Positions 5,408 through 12,264 of a stretch of DNA of 18,239 nt are shown one piece after another; the stretch's first letter is position 1, and the number at the start of each line of letters is the position of its first letter. Made by a program: the position numbers and the translations under genes. The notes under the pieces were generated by a model. It was not told where the DNA came from. It was given only the letters and a program-made list of their open reading frames with translations, and did not search any database. Source of the DNA: Pseudomonadota bacterium (GTDB lineage Bacteria; Desulfobacterota; Desulfovibrionia; Desulfovibrionales; Desulfovibrionaceae). The stretch is from NCBI GenBank assembly GCA_023390395.1, contig JAEWCY010000160.1:1-18239 (forward strand), given 5' to 3'.

Positions 5408-6469
5408 ATGATCACCCTCACTTCTGGCAACCTACTCGAATCTTCTGCCGAAGCTCTGGTCAATACCGTTAACACAGTCGGCATCATGGGCAAAGGCATC
5501 GCTCTCCAATTTAAAAAAGCATTTCCAGATAATTTTAGAGAGTATGAGGCGGCGTGCAAAGCTGGCGTGGTTCGTGTCGGCGCTATGTTTATCACTGCAC
5601 CCAATAGACTGCACGGCCCACGGTACTTGATTAATTTTCCTACAAAGCGTCATTGGAAGGGTAAAAGTCGTATCCAAGACATTGAAGAAGGCTTAAAGGC
5701 CTTGACTAAGGACGTCCAGCGACTGAGGATTCGCTCCATTGCTATCCCGCCCCTTGGTTGCGGGCTTGGTGGCCTGCCTTGGCCAGATGTCAAAAGCATG
5801 ATTGAAGCTGCCTTCGCCAACCTGCCAGGAGTCCAGGTTTTTCTCTATCAGCCAGTAGGTGCGCCAGCCGCTGCGGCCATGCCAAACCGTACTACTAGGC
5901 CAGAAATGACTAAAGGTCGGGCGGCATTCCTCGGTATTCTTGGTCGCTATTGCGAGCTCCTATTTGAACCTTGCCTGTCACTTTTAGAGGTTCAAAAACT
6001 TTGCTATTTTATGCAGATTGCAGGAGAGCCTTTGCGACTTAATTACTACAAGAGCTTTTATGGACCATACGCTGACAATCTTCGACATGTATTGAACCTG
6101 CTAGAAGGGCACTATATAGTTGGATGGGGGGACGCTTCAAATAGCCCCTTAACCAAGATCGCATTATTACCTGGCGCATTTGACGAAGCCATGTTTTATT
6201 TGGACTCTTGTTCGGATTCAAAATTACGCTTCGAGCGTGTTGCATGCCTTGCCGAAGGATATGAGTCTGCATATGGCATGGAGTTATTGGCAACTGTACA
6301 TTGGTTGGCCACCAAAGAATATGCCGGCGATACTTGCAATGCTGAAGAAATCCTGGAGGGCGTCCGTTCCTGGACCAGCCGAAAAAGCAAACTCTTTAAA
6401 CTCCAACATATTGCTATAGCCTTGAAACATCTTCAATCGGGTTGCTGGCTGTCCTCGCAAACCTCGTAA
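5408..6469 (+). CDS. darG: DarG antitoxin: macrodomain ADP-ribosylglycohydrolase
   Basis: A 353-residue protein. Residues 1-150 are a macrodomain: GNLLESSAEALVNTVNTVG (7-25), GKGIALQFKKAFP (28-40), the Lys80 region (INFPTKRHWKGKS), and the phosphate loop IPPLGCGLGGLPW (113-125). In DarG this domain removes ADP-ribose from DNA thymidines, and a lysine at this position is catalytic in the Thermus enzyme. Residues 170-350 are the helical C-terminal domain, which in characterised DarG proteins binds and neutralises DarT directly; its LLEVQKLCYFMQIAG and YKSFYGPYADNL segments recall DUF4065/Panacea-type domains (tentative). The SD AGGAGG overlaps the darT stop (TAGGAGG), 12 bases before the ATG, so the two genes form one operon. 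All expected parts are present, so it looks functional. Confidence 0.93.
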   Translation: MITLTSGNLLESSAEALVNTVNTVGIMGKGIALQFKKAFPDNFREYEAACKAGVVRVGAMFITAPNRLHGPRYLINFPTKRHWKGKSRIQDIEEGLKALTKDVQRLRIRSIAIPPLGCGLGGLPWPDVKSMIEAAFANLPGVQVFLYQPVGAPAAAAMPNRTTRPEMTKGRAAFLGILGRYCELLFEPCLSLLEVQKLCYFMQIAGEPLRLNYYKSFYGPYADNLRHVLNLLEGHYIVGWGDASNSPLTKIALLPGAFDEAMFYLDSCSDSKLRFERVACLAEGYESAYGMELLATVHWLATKEYAGDTCNAEEILEGVRSWTSRKSKLFKLQHIAIALKHLQSGCWLSSQTS

Positions 6470-6861
6470 GGGGCCTGTTCTTCTATCGGGTCCATCAATT
6501 GGCCCGGAGCCTAGCATTCTACCGGCCCAGCCTACCGGCGTGCCATTCCACCGAGGCCCGGCCATTCTGCCAGAAGGCCGCCATTCAGCCGGGAGACGGT
6601 CCATTTTGCCGGCCCGGTTCGGGGCAGGCCTCGGCCGGCGGGCCAGGAAAACGACCTTTGCGATTCCCCGACGCCTTGCGCCGCCCTCCACGTCACCCCC
6701 CGCATGGCAGGCAAGGCGCGGGCGTCGGCCTGGACCCCGGCAAGGGGAGCGCGGACAGCCTGTCTCCCCGGCGGAGAAATGCCGCGTTTCCCTTGCCGGG
6801 CCTCGCCGCCGCTTCGGGCCGATCCGGCGTCCCGCCTGCGCCCCAGCGCCCCGCGACGGCT
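6470..6861. other. Non-coding GC-rich spacer between darG and the response regulator
   Basis: About 390 bases between two convergent units (darG on plus, the response regulator on minus). The first part holds the degenerate tandem repeat; the rest (6621-6861) is GC-rich. Its long frames have the composition of shadow frames, and no SD is seen. I see no clear terminator for either gene. It marks the border between the low-GC accessory region and the high-GC operons. Confidence 0.4.
6492..6620. repeat. Degenerate 19-20-bp tandem repeat
   Basis: The core CCATTC (or CATTC/CCATTTT) followed by a CCGG- or CCCGG-type block recurs with starts near 6492, 6514, 6543, 6562, 6581 and 6601. The last four are spaced 19, 19 and 20 bases. 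Copies are too diverged for a CRISPR array, and no unique spacers separate them. It begins 23 bases after the darG stop. Confidence 0.5.
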
Positions 6862-7257
6862 TCAGGCCTTCGCGGAAGACGCCTCGCCGCGCTCCAGCGC
6901 CCGCTCCACGGAAGCGAGCAGCTCCTTGATCTTGAAAGGCTTCGGGAAGAAATCGTGCACCTGCCCGCGAAACGCCTCGATGGCCGTGTCCAGGTGAGCG
7001 AAGGCCGTGATCATGATCACATGGACGTCCGGGTGGTCGCTCTTGACGATCTTGAGCAGCTCCATCCCGTCCATGCCCTTCATCTTGAAGTCCGTGATGA
7101 TCAGGGCGAAGCGCTCCTCGGCCAGCCGCCGCAGGGCCGTCGGGGCGTCCAGGAACGTCTCCGCCACGAACCCCTGCTTGGCCAGGTGGATGCGCAGCAT
7201 GTCGCCGACGACCTTTTCGTCGTCGATGACCATGATCCTAACCGGTTGCGTGCTCAT
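6862..7257 (-). CDS. Single-domain (CheY-like) response regulator
   Basis: A 131-residue receiver domain without an output domain. Key residues are all present: acidic pocket Asp12/Asp13 (VIDDEK), phosphoacceptor Asp56 (IITDFKMKGMDG), Thr84 (IMITAFAH) and Lys106 (FFPKPFK). It starts 20 bases inside the kinase gene (kinase stop at 7238-7240), so the two are co-translated and form a cognate pair. With no DNA-binding or enzymatic domain, it must act by protein contact, as a phosphorelay intermediate or as a regulator of a partner, perhaps one of the DUF202 proteins or a motility or secretion machine. The AT hook-free C-terminus (about 20 residues, ERALERGEASSAKA) is a plain tail. It is the last gene of the four-gene operon. 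Confidence 0.92.
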   Translation of the reverse strand: MSTQPVRIMVIDDEKVVGDMLRIHLAKQGFVAETFLDAPTALRRLAEERFALIITDFKMKGMDGMELLKIVKSDHPDVHVIMITAFAHLDTAIEAFRGQVHDFFPKPFKIKELLASVERALERGEASSAKA

Positions 7258-8656
7258 CGGAAGCCTCCGTCGGGGCGATGGCCGTCAATTCGACGACGCA
7301 GGTGGTTCCCGCTCCCACCGTGCTTTCCACGCGCAGCCGTCCCCCGTGGTTTTTGATGATGCCGTAGCTGACCGAAAGCCCGAGCCCCGTGCCCTCGGTG
7401 CCCTTGGTGCTGAAAAAAGGATCGAAGATGTGCGGCAGGGCGTCGGGAGCGATGCCCTGGCCGTTGTCCGCGATGACGATGCGCGCCGTCTCCCCGGCCA
7501 GGTCCGTGGACACGCGCAGTTCCCCGCCGGGGCGCATGGACTGGATGGCGTTGGTGACGAGGTTGACGAGCACCTGGTGCATCTGGGCGGTGTCGGCCAG
7601 GACGAGGGTTTCCTGCGGGGCCAGGTCCAGGCGCAGGTCGATGTTGGACACGTGCAGCATATTGCGCACCAGCGGCAGGGTGTCGGCGACCAGCGCGTTG
7701 ACTCCGACCGGGCGCATGCTGGCGGCCTTGGGCTTGGAGAAGTCGAGGAGGTTGGTGACGATGCCGTGGATGCGCCCGCATTCCTTCCGGATCTGGCGCA
7801 CCATCTCCAGGCGCTCGGCCGGCGGCAGCTCGTCGGCCATGGCCTCGAAGGTCTCGGCGATCATGGAGATGTTGTTGACCGGGTTGGTGATCTCGTGGGC
7901 CACGCCGGCGGTCAGGGTGCCGAGGGAGGCGAGCTTTTTCGACTGCAGGATCTCGGCCTCGCGCGAGCCCAGGCGCTCGGACATGGTGTTGACGGCCCGG
8001 ATGACGGAATCCAGCTCGTCGTGGCTCTTGGGCTCCTCGATGCTCTCGAACTTGCCGTCGGCGATGGCCCCGGCCAGGCGCTCCACCTGGGCCAGGGACA
8101 CCAGCACCTTGCGGAAAAGCAGCGGCGCGGCCAGCACCGCCGTGCAGACCACGGCCGTCAGGGACAGGGTCATGGTGCTGCGCGAGGAGGCGATGATCTC
8201 GCTCACCTGGGCCCGCTCCCGGGACACCAGGGTGGTGGAGAACTCGCGCAGGGCCCGGCCGGTTTCGCGCATGGCCGCCTCCACGCCGTCGGCGGCCGCC
8301 TCGTCGGCGGCGGCCCGCTCCACGGCGGCCGCGTAGGCGTCGAGATGCCGCTTGAGGGAAAGGTAGTTCGTCTCCCCGGCCCCGCGGACGATGCGGTCCC
8401 GGGATTTGGCCAGCACCGCCCGGGTCTCGTCGATCTTGGCCGCGATTTCGCGAAGCGCCGCCTTGTCCCCGAACAGGAAGAGGTTTTTCTCCGCCAGGCG
8501 CATTTCCAGAAAGCCGGCGTTGAGGTCGTCCTGGACCTCGACGAAGCGCAGCTTGTCCACCACCCGGTCCATGTCGTGCCGGGCCAGCACCGCCAAGAGG
8601 AGCAGCAGGGCAAGGCTCGTGCAGCTGCCGACGATCAGCTTGGTCTTGATCTTCAT
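7238..8656 (-). CDS. Membrane sensor histidine kinase (HAMP, HisKA, HATPase)
   Basis: A 472-residue kinase. TM1 (about 7-25) and TM2 (about 163-182) enclose a periplasmic, wholly helical sensor region (26-162) resembling a four-helix-bundle MCP-type domain, with no recognisable ligand fold. A HAMP linker follows (about 183-235), then HisKA with phosphoacceptor His254 (AGVAHEITNP), and HATPase_c with N box Asn369 (NLVTNAIQ), G1 DNGQGI (397-402), F box FDPFFSTKG (411-419) and G2 GTGLGL (422-427). It autophosphorylates and passes phosphate to the receiver encoded next. The ATG at 8656 overlaps the stop of the upstream DUF202 gene (ATGA) and has GGGGGAG before it. A much longer frame extending to 9364 is a shadow of the DUF202 gene. 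Its signal may come from the two membrane DUF202 proteins encoded upstream. Confidence 0.93.
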   Translation of the reverse strand: MKIKTKLIVGSCTSLALLLLLAVLARHDMDRVVDKLRFVEVQDDLNAGFLEMRLAEKNLFLFGDKAALREIAAKIDETRAVLAKSRDRIVRGAGETNYLSLKRHLDAYAAAVERAAADEAAADGVEAAMRETGRALREFSTTLVSRERAQVSEIIASSRSTMTLSLTAVVCTAVLAAPLLFRKVLVSLAQVERLAGAIADGKFESIEEPKSHDELDSVIRAVNTMSERLGSREAEILQSKKLASLGTLTAGVAHEITNPVNNISMIAETFEAMADELPPAERLEMVRQIRKECGRIHGIVTNLLDFSKPKAASMRPVGVNALVADTLPLVRNMLHVSNIDLRLDLAPQETLVLADTAQMHQVLVNLVTNAIQSMRPGGELRVSTDLAGETARIVIADNGQGIAPDALPHIFDPFFSTKGTEGTGLGLSVSYGIIKNHGGRLRVESTVGAGTTCVVELTAIAPTEASDEHATG

Positions 8657-9702
8657 GCCCGCTCCCCCGGCGGGTCCATGCACCTGGGGGTGCGGACCGG
8701 CTCCTGGCGCACCGGCCAATACCACAGAAGGCCGTCGACGACCATGGCCGCGCCGACCACGGCCAGCAGCCAGTCGATCAGCGACTGGGGGCCGTCGCCG
8801 TAATAGCGCAAAAGCCCGATGCCCAGGCTCAGCACGGCCACGCCGGTGCGGATGAAGGCCAGGCCCGTGCGCGCCCGGGCGGCGATGGTGCGGTAGCAGG
8901 CGCACACCGTGCGCTGGGCGGCCAGGACGTTGCGTTCGCGCGCCAGATGGATGCGCTCCGGCGCGCCCGAGGCGATTTCCAGGATGGTGGCGTGGTCTTC
9001 CAGCATGTCGCCCAGGCGGCCGAGCATGGTGCCCTTGGAGGCCGGACGCCGGCGGCCCGGGGCTTCGACGAAATGGTATTCCTCCAGGAACTGGAGGGTG
9101 GCGGCCGAGATCTCCACCAGGGTCTGCACCCCGGGCAGCCGCCGCCGGGACAGGCGCAGGCGCAGGTAGGCCGCGGCGGCGACCCCGGCCAGGCACAGCC
9201 CCAGCCCCAGGCAGCCGCCGTCGACCAGTCGGGCCGACGAGGTCTGGGCCGAACGCAAGAGCGTGCCGCCAAGGGCCATGAGCCCCAGGCCGAAGCGGGA
9301 GACGCCAAGCCAGGTGCGCCCCGTGGCCATGTCCGTGCGCCAGCAGGCCAGACGGGTGCGCCACTGGGCCATGGTGTTGCGCCAGAAGGCCAGGTTGGTG
9401 CGCACCACGCCCACGGCCGCGCCGGTCACGGCCGGCTTGTATTCGCCGGCCAGCAGGCCGACGTCGCCTGCCGCGGCGGCCACGAAGCGCAGGGTCCCCT
9501 CGCCCAGCGCCCGACCGGCGGCGGCCCGGTCGGCCGCGTCGTCGGGGTCGGCCAGGGCGACCACGACGGTTCCGTCGCCGTCGCGGCCGAGGGGAAACCA
9601 GCGGTCCTGGGCGAAGTCCGCCGGGGCCAGACGGCCGAGCAGGTCGGCCGGGACGCGCAGCGACTCGTCGAAGCGGAAGGGGGCGGCGGCCTCAGGCGGC
9701 AT
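8653..9702 (-). CDS. MshEN-like domain plus two DUF202-like membrane domains
   Basis: A 349-residue protein. Residues 10-85 resemble the MshEN/GspE N-terminal domain (RVPADLLGRLAPADF, then FPLGRDGDGTVVVALADPDD, the usual place where some members bind nucleotides such as c-di-GMP; binding here is untested). Two DUF202-like units follow, near 97-185 and 250-332, each with an amphipathic Arg-rich helix and then two hydrophobic helices. Arginines fall every seven residues: 101, 108, 115, 122, 129 and 136 in the first unit; 257, 264, 271, 278 and 285 in the second. The second unit ends DGLLWYWPVRQ. A soluble segment (190-250) lies between them. Its start overlaps the preceding gene by 11 bases and its stop overlaps the kinase start by 4, so it is tied to this two-component system. 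Role unknown; a membrane sensor or scaffold for the kinase is the simplest guess. Confidence 0.8.
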   Translation of the reverse strand: MPPEAAAPFRFDESLRVPADLLGRLAPADFAQDRWFPLGRDGDGTVVVALADPDDAADRAAAGRALGEGTLRFVAAAAGDVGLLAGEYKPAVTGAAVGVVRTNLAFWRNTMAQWRTRLACWRTDMATGRTWLGVSRFGLGLMALGGTLLRSAQTSSARLVDGGCLGLGLCLAGVAAAAYLRLRLSRRRLPGVQTLVEISAATLQFLEEYHFVEAPGRRRPASKGTMLGRLGDMLEDHATILEIASGAPERIHLARERNVLAAQRTVCACYRTIAARARTGLAFIRTGVAVLSLGIGLLRYYGDGPQSLIDWLLAVVGAAMVVDGLLWYWPVRQEPVRTPRCMDPPGERA

Positions 9703-11182
9703 GGGGCCCGCCCAATCCGGTTCCGGCCCGGCCCCAGGCGTCCTCGGGCGCGGCGTAATCCGGCACCGCCAGCTCGAAATCGGCCTCGCCGAGGCCCGAT
9801 CGCCGCCGCGCCCGCGCCGCGGGAAGATACCAGCGCAGCCCGTCGCCGATCAGCGCCAGCCCGCCGGCCAGCAGGCACAGGTTAAATACCGTCCAGCCCG
9901 TGGCGGCCGTGCCGAACCAGGCCAGCAGCCCGAGGCCGACGGCCACGGCGTTGAGCCCCGTGCGCACGAAGGCCAGCCCCGTGCGGCCCCGGGCCATCTG
10001 CGTGCGCAGCCGGGCCAGGACGTTGCGCTCCTCGGCCAGGAGGGTGCGTTCCAGGGCCAGGCCCGTGGTCCCGAGCAGGCCCGGGCCGGACGCGCCGAGG
10101 CCGACGGCCGCGCCCTCCCCGGGGGCCTGGCCCAGTGTCCGGGGACTGGGGCAGGCGGCGGCCCGGCACAGGGCGGCGTGGCACGACCGGCCGACGCGCC
10201 GGGCCGGGAGATACCAGGACAGGCCCTCCAGGGCCATGACCGCGCCCATGCCGAGGAGCCCGAAGCTGGCGACGTCCCATGGCCCGTGGTGGAACTGGCG
10301 GAGCATGGCGATGCCGACGCCGGCCACGGCGATGCCCGTGCGGCCAAGGGCCAGGCCGGTGCGCGACCGGGCCATGACGGAGCGCAGTTCGGCCAGGGAC
10401 GTGCGCTCCAGGGCCAGGGCGGTGCGGTCCATGGCCAGAAAACGCCGCCGGGCCGCCGGGGCAAGCGCGCCCCAGGCCGCCCGCAGGGCTCCCGCGCCGG
10501 GCGCCGCCGCCAGCCAGCGGAAACGCGGCCAGGCCAGGTCGGCCGAGACGGACAGCACGCCCGTGTTGCCGAGCGACGGGTCCGGATCGGGCACGCAGGC
10601 CGGCAACCCCCGGTGGGACATGCGCCGGGCCGGCAGGTACCAGAGGATGCCGTCCGCGATGAAGAAAAGCCCCGAGCCCAGAAGCAGCGCCTCGAAGGGC
10701 ACGGCCGGCCCCAGGCCGAACACGCGCACCAGCACGAGCAGGACCGTCAGGAAGGCGATCCCGGTGCGAAACATGGAAAGCCCGGTGCGGCCCCGGGCCA
10801 GCGTGGTGCGAAACCCGGACAGGAAGGAACGGCGGGCGGCCAGGTAGGTCCGGACCTTGGCCAGCTCCAGCCGGGACGCCTCGGGCGGGAAGCCGGGGCA
10901 GACGTCCATGGTGTTGTCGAGGATGCGGCGCACCGTCGCGGGCGGCGTCGCGAACAACCGGACGGATTCCGCGCCCAGGGCCTGTCCGACGGCGCGGGCC
11001 AGGCCCTCGCGCCCCGGCTCCGCCGCGGCGACCAGCACGGTTTCGCCGTCGCGGGCGACGGGGACCCAGAGGCCCTCCCGCATGGCGGCCAGGGCTCCCC
11101 GACCGCGAAACACCTTAGGGACTTCGAAGGCCGCGTCGCCCATGGCCGCCTCCATCGCCCGCGCCCAGTCGCTTTCGCCCAT
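9692..11182 (-). CDS. MshEN-like domain plus three DUF202-like membrane domains
   Basis: A 496-residue protein, first gene of the four-gene operon. The ATG at 11182 follows GAGGGAAAA; a TTG at 11206 would add 8 residues but has no SD. Residues 20-90 look like an MshEN-type domain (FEVPKVFRGRGALAAM, WVPVARDGETVLVAAAEPG). Three DUF202-like units follow, near 104-186, 248-327 and 376-455. Each has a long amphipathic helix with Arg-Thr, Arg-Ser or Arg-Asn every seven residues (111-139, 253-281, 379-407), two hydrophobic helices, and the closing motif WYLPARR or WYLPAAR. Ordinary DUF202 (YidH-type) proteins have a single unit of about 100 residues, so this is a triplication. Linkers are Pro/Gly/Ala-rich. 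Expected in the inner membrane with six or more spanning helices. Function unknown. Confidence 0.8.
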   Translation of the reverse strand: MGESDWARAMEAAMGDAAFEVPKVFRGRGALAAMREGLWVPVARDGETVLVAAAEPGREGLARAVGQALGAESVRLFATPPATVRRILDNTMDVCPGFPPEASRLELAKVRTYLAARRSFLSGFRTTLARGRTGLSMFRTGIAFLTVLLVLVRVFGLGPAVPFEALLLGSGLFFIADGILWYLPARRMSHRGLPACVPDPDPSLGNTGVLSVSADLAWPRFRWLAAAPGAGALRAAWGALAPAARRRFLAMDRTALALERTSLAELRSVMARSRTGLALGRTGIAVAGVGIAMLRQFHHGPWDVASFGLLGMGAVMALEGLSWYLPARRVGRSCHAALCRAAACPSPRTLGQAPGEGAAVGLGASGPGLLGTTGLALERTLLAEERNVLARLRTQMARGRTGLAFVRTGLNAVAVGLGLLAWFGTAATGWTVFNLCLLAGGLALIGDGLRWYLPAARARRRSGLGEADFELAVPDYAAPEDAWGRAGTGLGGPHAA

Positions 11183-11447
11183 TTTTCCCTCGCTGCAGCG
11201 GCGCAAGCCGGCGGACAGCCGACGCGCGCGTCCCCTGTTTCCGCTTTAACAGGCTGCTGCGCCATGCCTTTTGCTCTCGAAGCGGCGCGCGTTCACGCGC
11301 CGCGACGCCCGAGAGTTCGTAATCGGCATTTTCCGCCAAGGCAAGGCTGGGCCAACCAACGGGCAAGACGGCGTCGCGACCCGGCGGCGGCTTTCGCCGC
11401 CTCTCCCGAGGCCCGATGCGGCGACGGAGTGGCGCGACCCGGCTTTT
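11183..11447. other. Intergenic region between the ABC ATPase and the DUF202 operon
   Basis: About 265 bases without a supported gene. It holds two strong hairpins: one at 11274-11315 (CTCTCG with CGAGAG outside, a nearly perfect GCGGCG/CGCCGC stem inside) and one at 11386-11401 (GGCGGC and GCCGCC around a tetraloop, GAAA on the minus strand). Neither has a T tract in either direction, so they are not clear terminators. The DUF202 operon promoter should lie here, but no convincing -35/-10 pair is visible. Confidence 0.45.
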
Positions 11448-12263
11448 TCAGTCCGACGGTCCCGTCGGCCTCGCGTCGCGGCACAACCGGCTGATGCGGT
11501 CCGGAACGCAGACGCGCAGAGCCGGCGCGATGGGGAAGACGGAGATATCCACGTCGTAAAGCCGGCCGAGCGCCTCTCCGGTGACCACGTCCCCGGGCGG
11601 GCCGTCGGCCACGATCCGCCCCTGGCGCAGCATGAGGACGCGGTCGGCCACCCACAGGGCATGGTCCGGGAAATGGGTGGTCATGATGCAGGCGTAGCCC
11701 TCGGCGCAAAGCTCGCGCAGGATTTCCAGGAACCTGGCCTGATGCCCGAAATCGAGGCCGGTGACGGGTTCGTCGAGGACCAGGACCCGCGCGCCCTGGG
11801 CCAGGGCGCGGGCGAGGAGCGTCAACTGGCGCTGGCCGCCGCTGAGCTGCGTGACGGGCTGCCTGGCCAGATGTTCGATGGAGAAGCGGCGCAGGGAGCG
11901 CAGGGCGACGTCCACGTCCTCGGCGCTCGGCGGACCGAAAAAAAACGATCTGGCGGCCCGGCCCATGAGCACGACATCGAGCACGCTGTAGGCGAAAGCG
12001 CCCTGGTGGGACTGGGGCACGTAGGCCACGGCCGCGGCCATGTCCCGGGGCGGCGTGGCGTGGGCTTCCCGGCCGTCCACCGTCGCCCTCCCCGCCGTGG
12101 GGGCGAGCAGGCCGAGCAGCAGGCGCAGCAGCGTGGTCTTGCCGCAGCCGTTGGGGCCGAGGAGGCAGACGAGCTCTCCCGGGCGCACCGTGAAGGACAC
12201 GCCCGACAGGACCGGCGCGCCGTTGTAGGAAAAAGCCAGGTCTTCCGCCGCCAGGACGTGCAT
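11448..12263 (-). CDS. ABC transporter ATPase, FecE/BtuD type
   Basis: A 271-residue ATPase that powers the permease encoded just upstream. Walker A GPNGCGKT (36-43), Q loop Gln84 (YVPQSHQ), signature LSGGQ (140-144), Walker B LVLDE (161-165), D loop (GLDF) and switch His197 (TTH) are all intact. The family imports iron-siderophore, heme, cobalamin or, in MolBC members, molybdate/tungstate. The ATG at 12263 comes one base after the permease stop (TGACATG), with a GGGGGT stretch before it; an earlier ATG at 12287 lies inside the permease gene. The last 30 residues (CVPDRISRLCRDARPTGPSD) extend past the usual domain. It is the last gene of the uptake operon, and its 3' end contains a short GC palindrome just before the stop. 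Confidence 0.95.
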   Translation of the reverse strand: MHVLAAEDLAFSYNGAPVLSGVSFTVRPGELVCLLGPNGCGKTTLLRLLLGLLAPTAGRATVDGREAHATPPRDMAAAVAYVPQSHQGAFAYSVLDVVLMGRAARSFFFGPPSAEDVDVALRSLRRFSIEHLARQPVTQLSGGQRQLTLLARALAQGARVLVLDEPVTGLDFGHQARFLEILRELCAEGYACIMTTHFPDHALWVADRVLMLRQGRIVADGPPGDVVTGEALGRLYDVDISVFPIAPALRVCVPDRISRLCRDARPTGPSD

Positions 12264-12264
12264 G

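Noticed and set aside
6492..6620. CRISPR array
   Set aside because: Units are only 19-20 bp, diverged and contiguous, with no unique spacers and no cas genes.
7007..8803. Long plus-strand open frame (598 codons) over the kinase gene
   Set aside because: It is antisense to a kinase with all catalytic motifs; His/Gly/Gln-rich composition marks it as a shadow.
8657..9364. Upstream extension of the kinase frame giving a 708-residue protein
   Set aside because: The added part overlaps the second DUF202 gene in another frame and has no domain; the ATG at 8656 overlapping that gene's stop is the natural start.
11448..11475. Terminator at the end of the ABC ATPase gene
   Set aside because: The palindrome lies within the last codons, and on the minus strand it is followed by A residues, not T, so it does not look like an intrinsic terminator.
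9263..11494. Very long plus-strand open frame (743 codons)
   Set aside because: It is antisense to the DUF202 genes, composed of Arg/Pro/Gly/Gln-rich low-complexity sequence typical of shadow frames in high-GC DNA, and has no SD.
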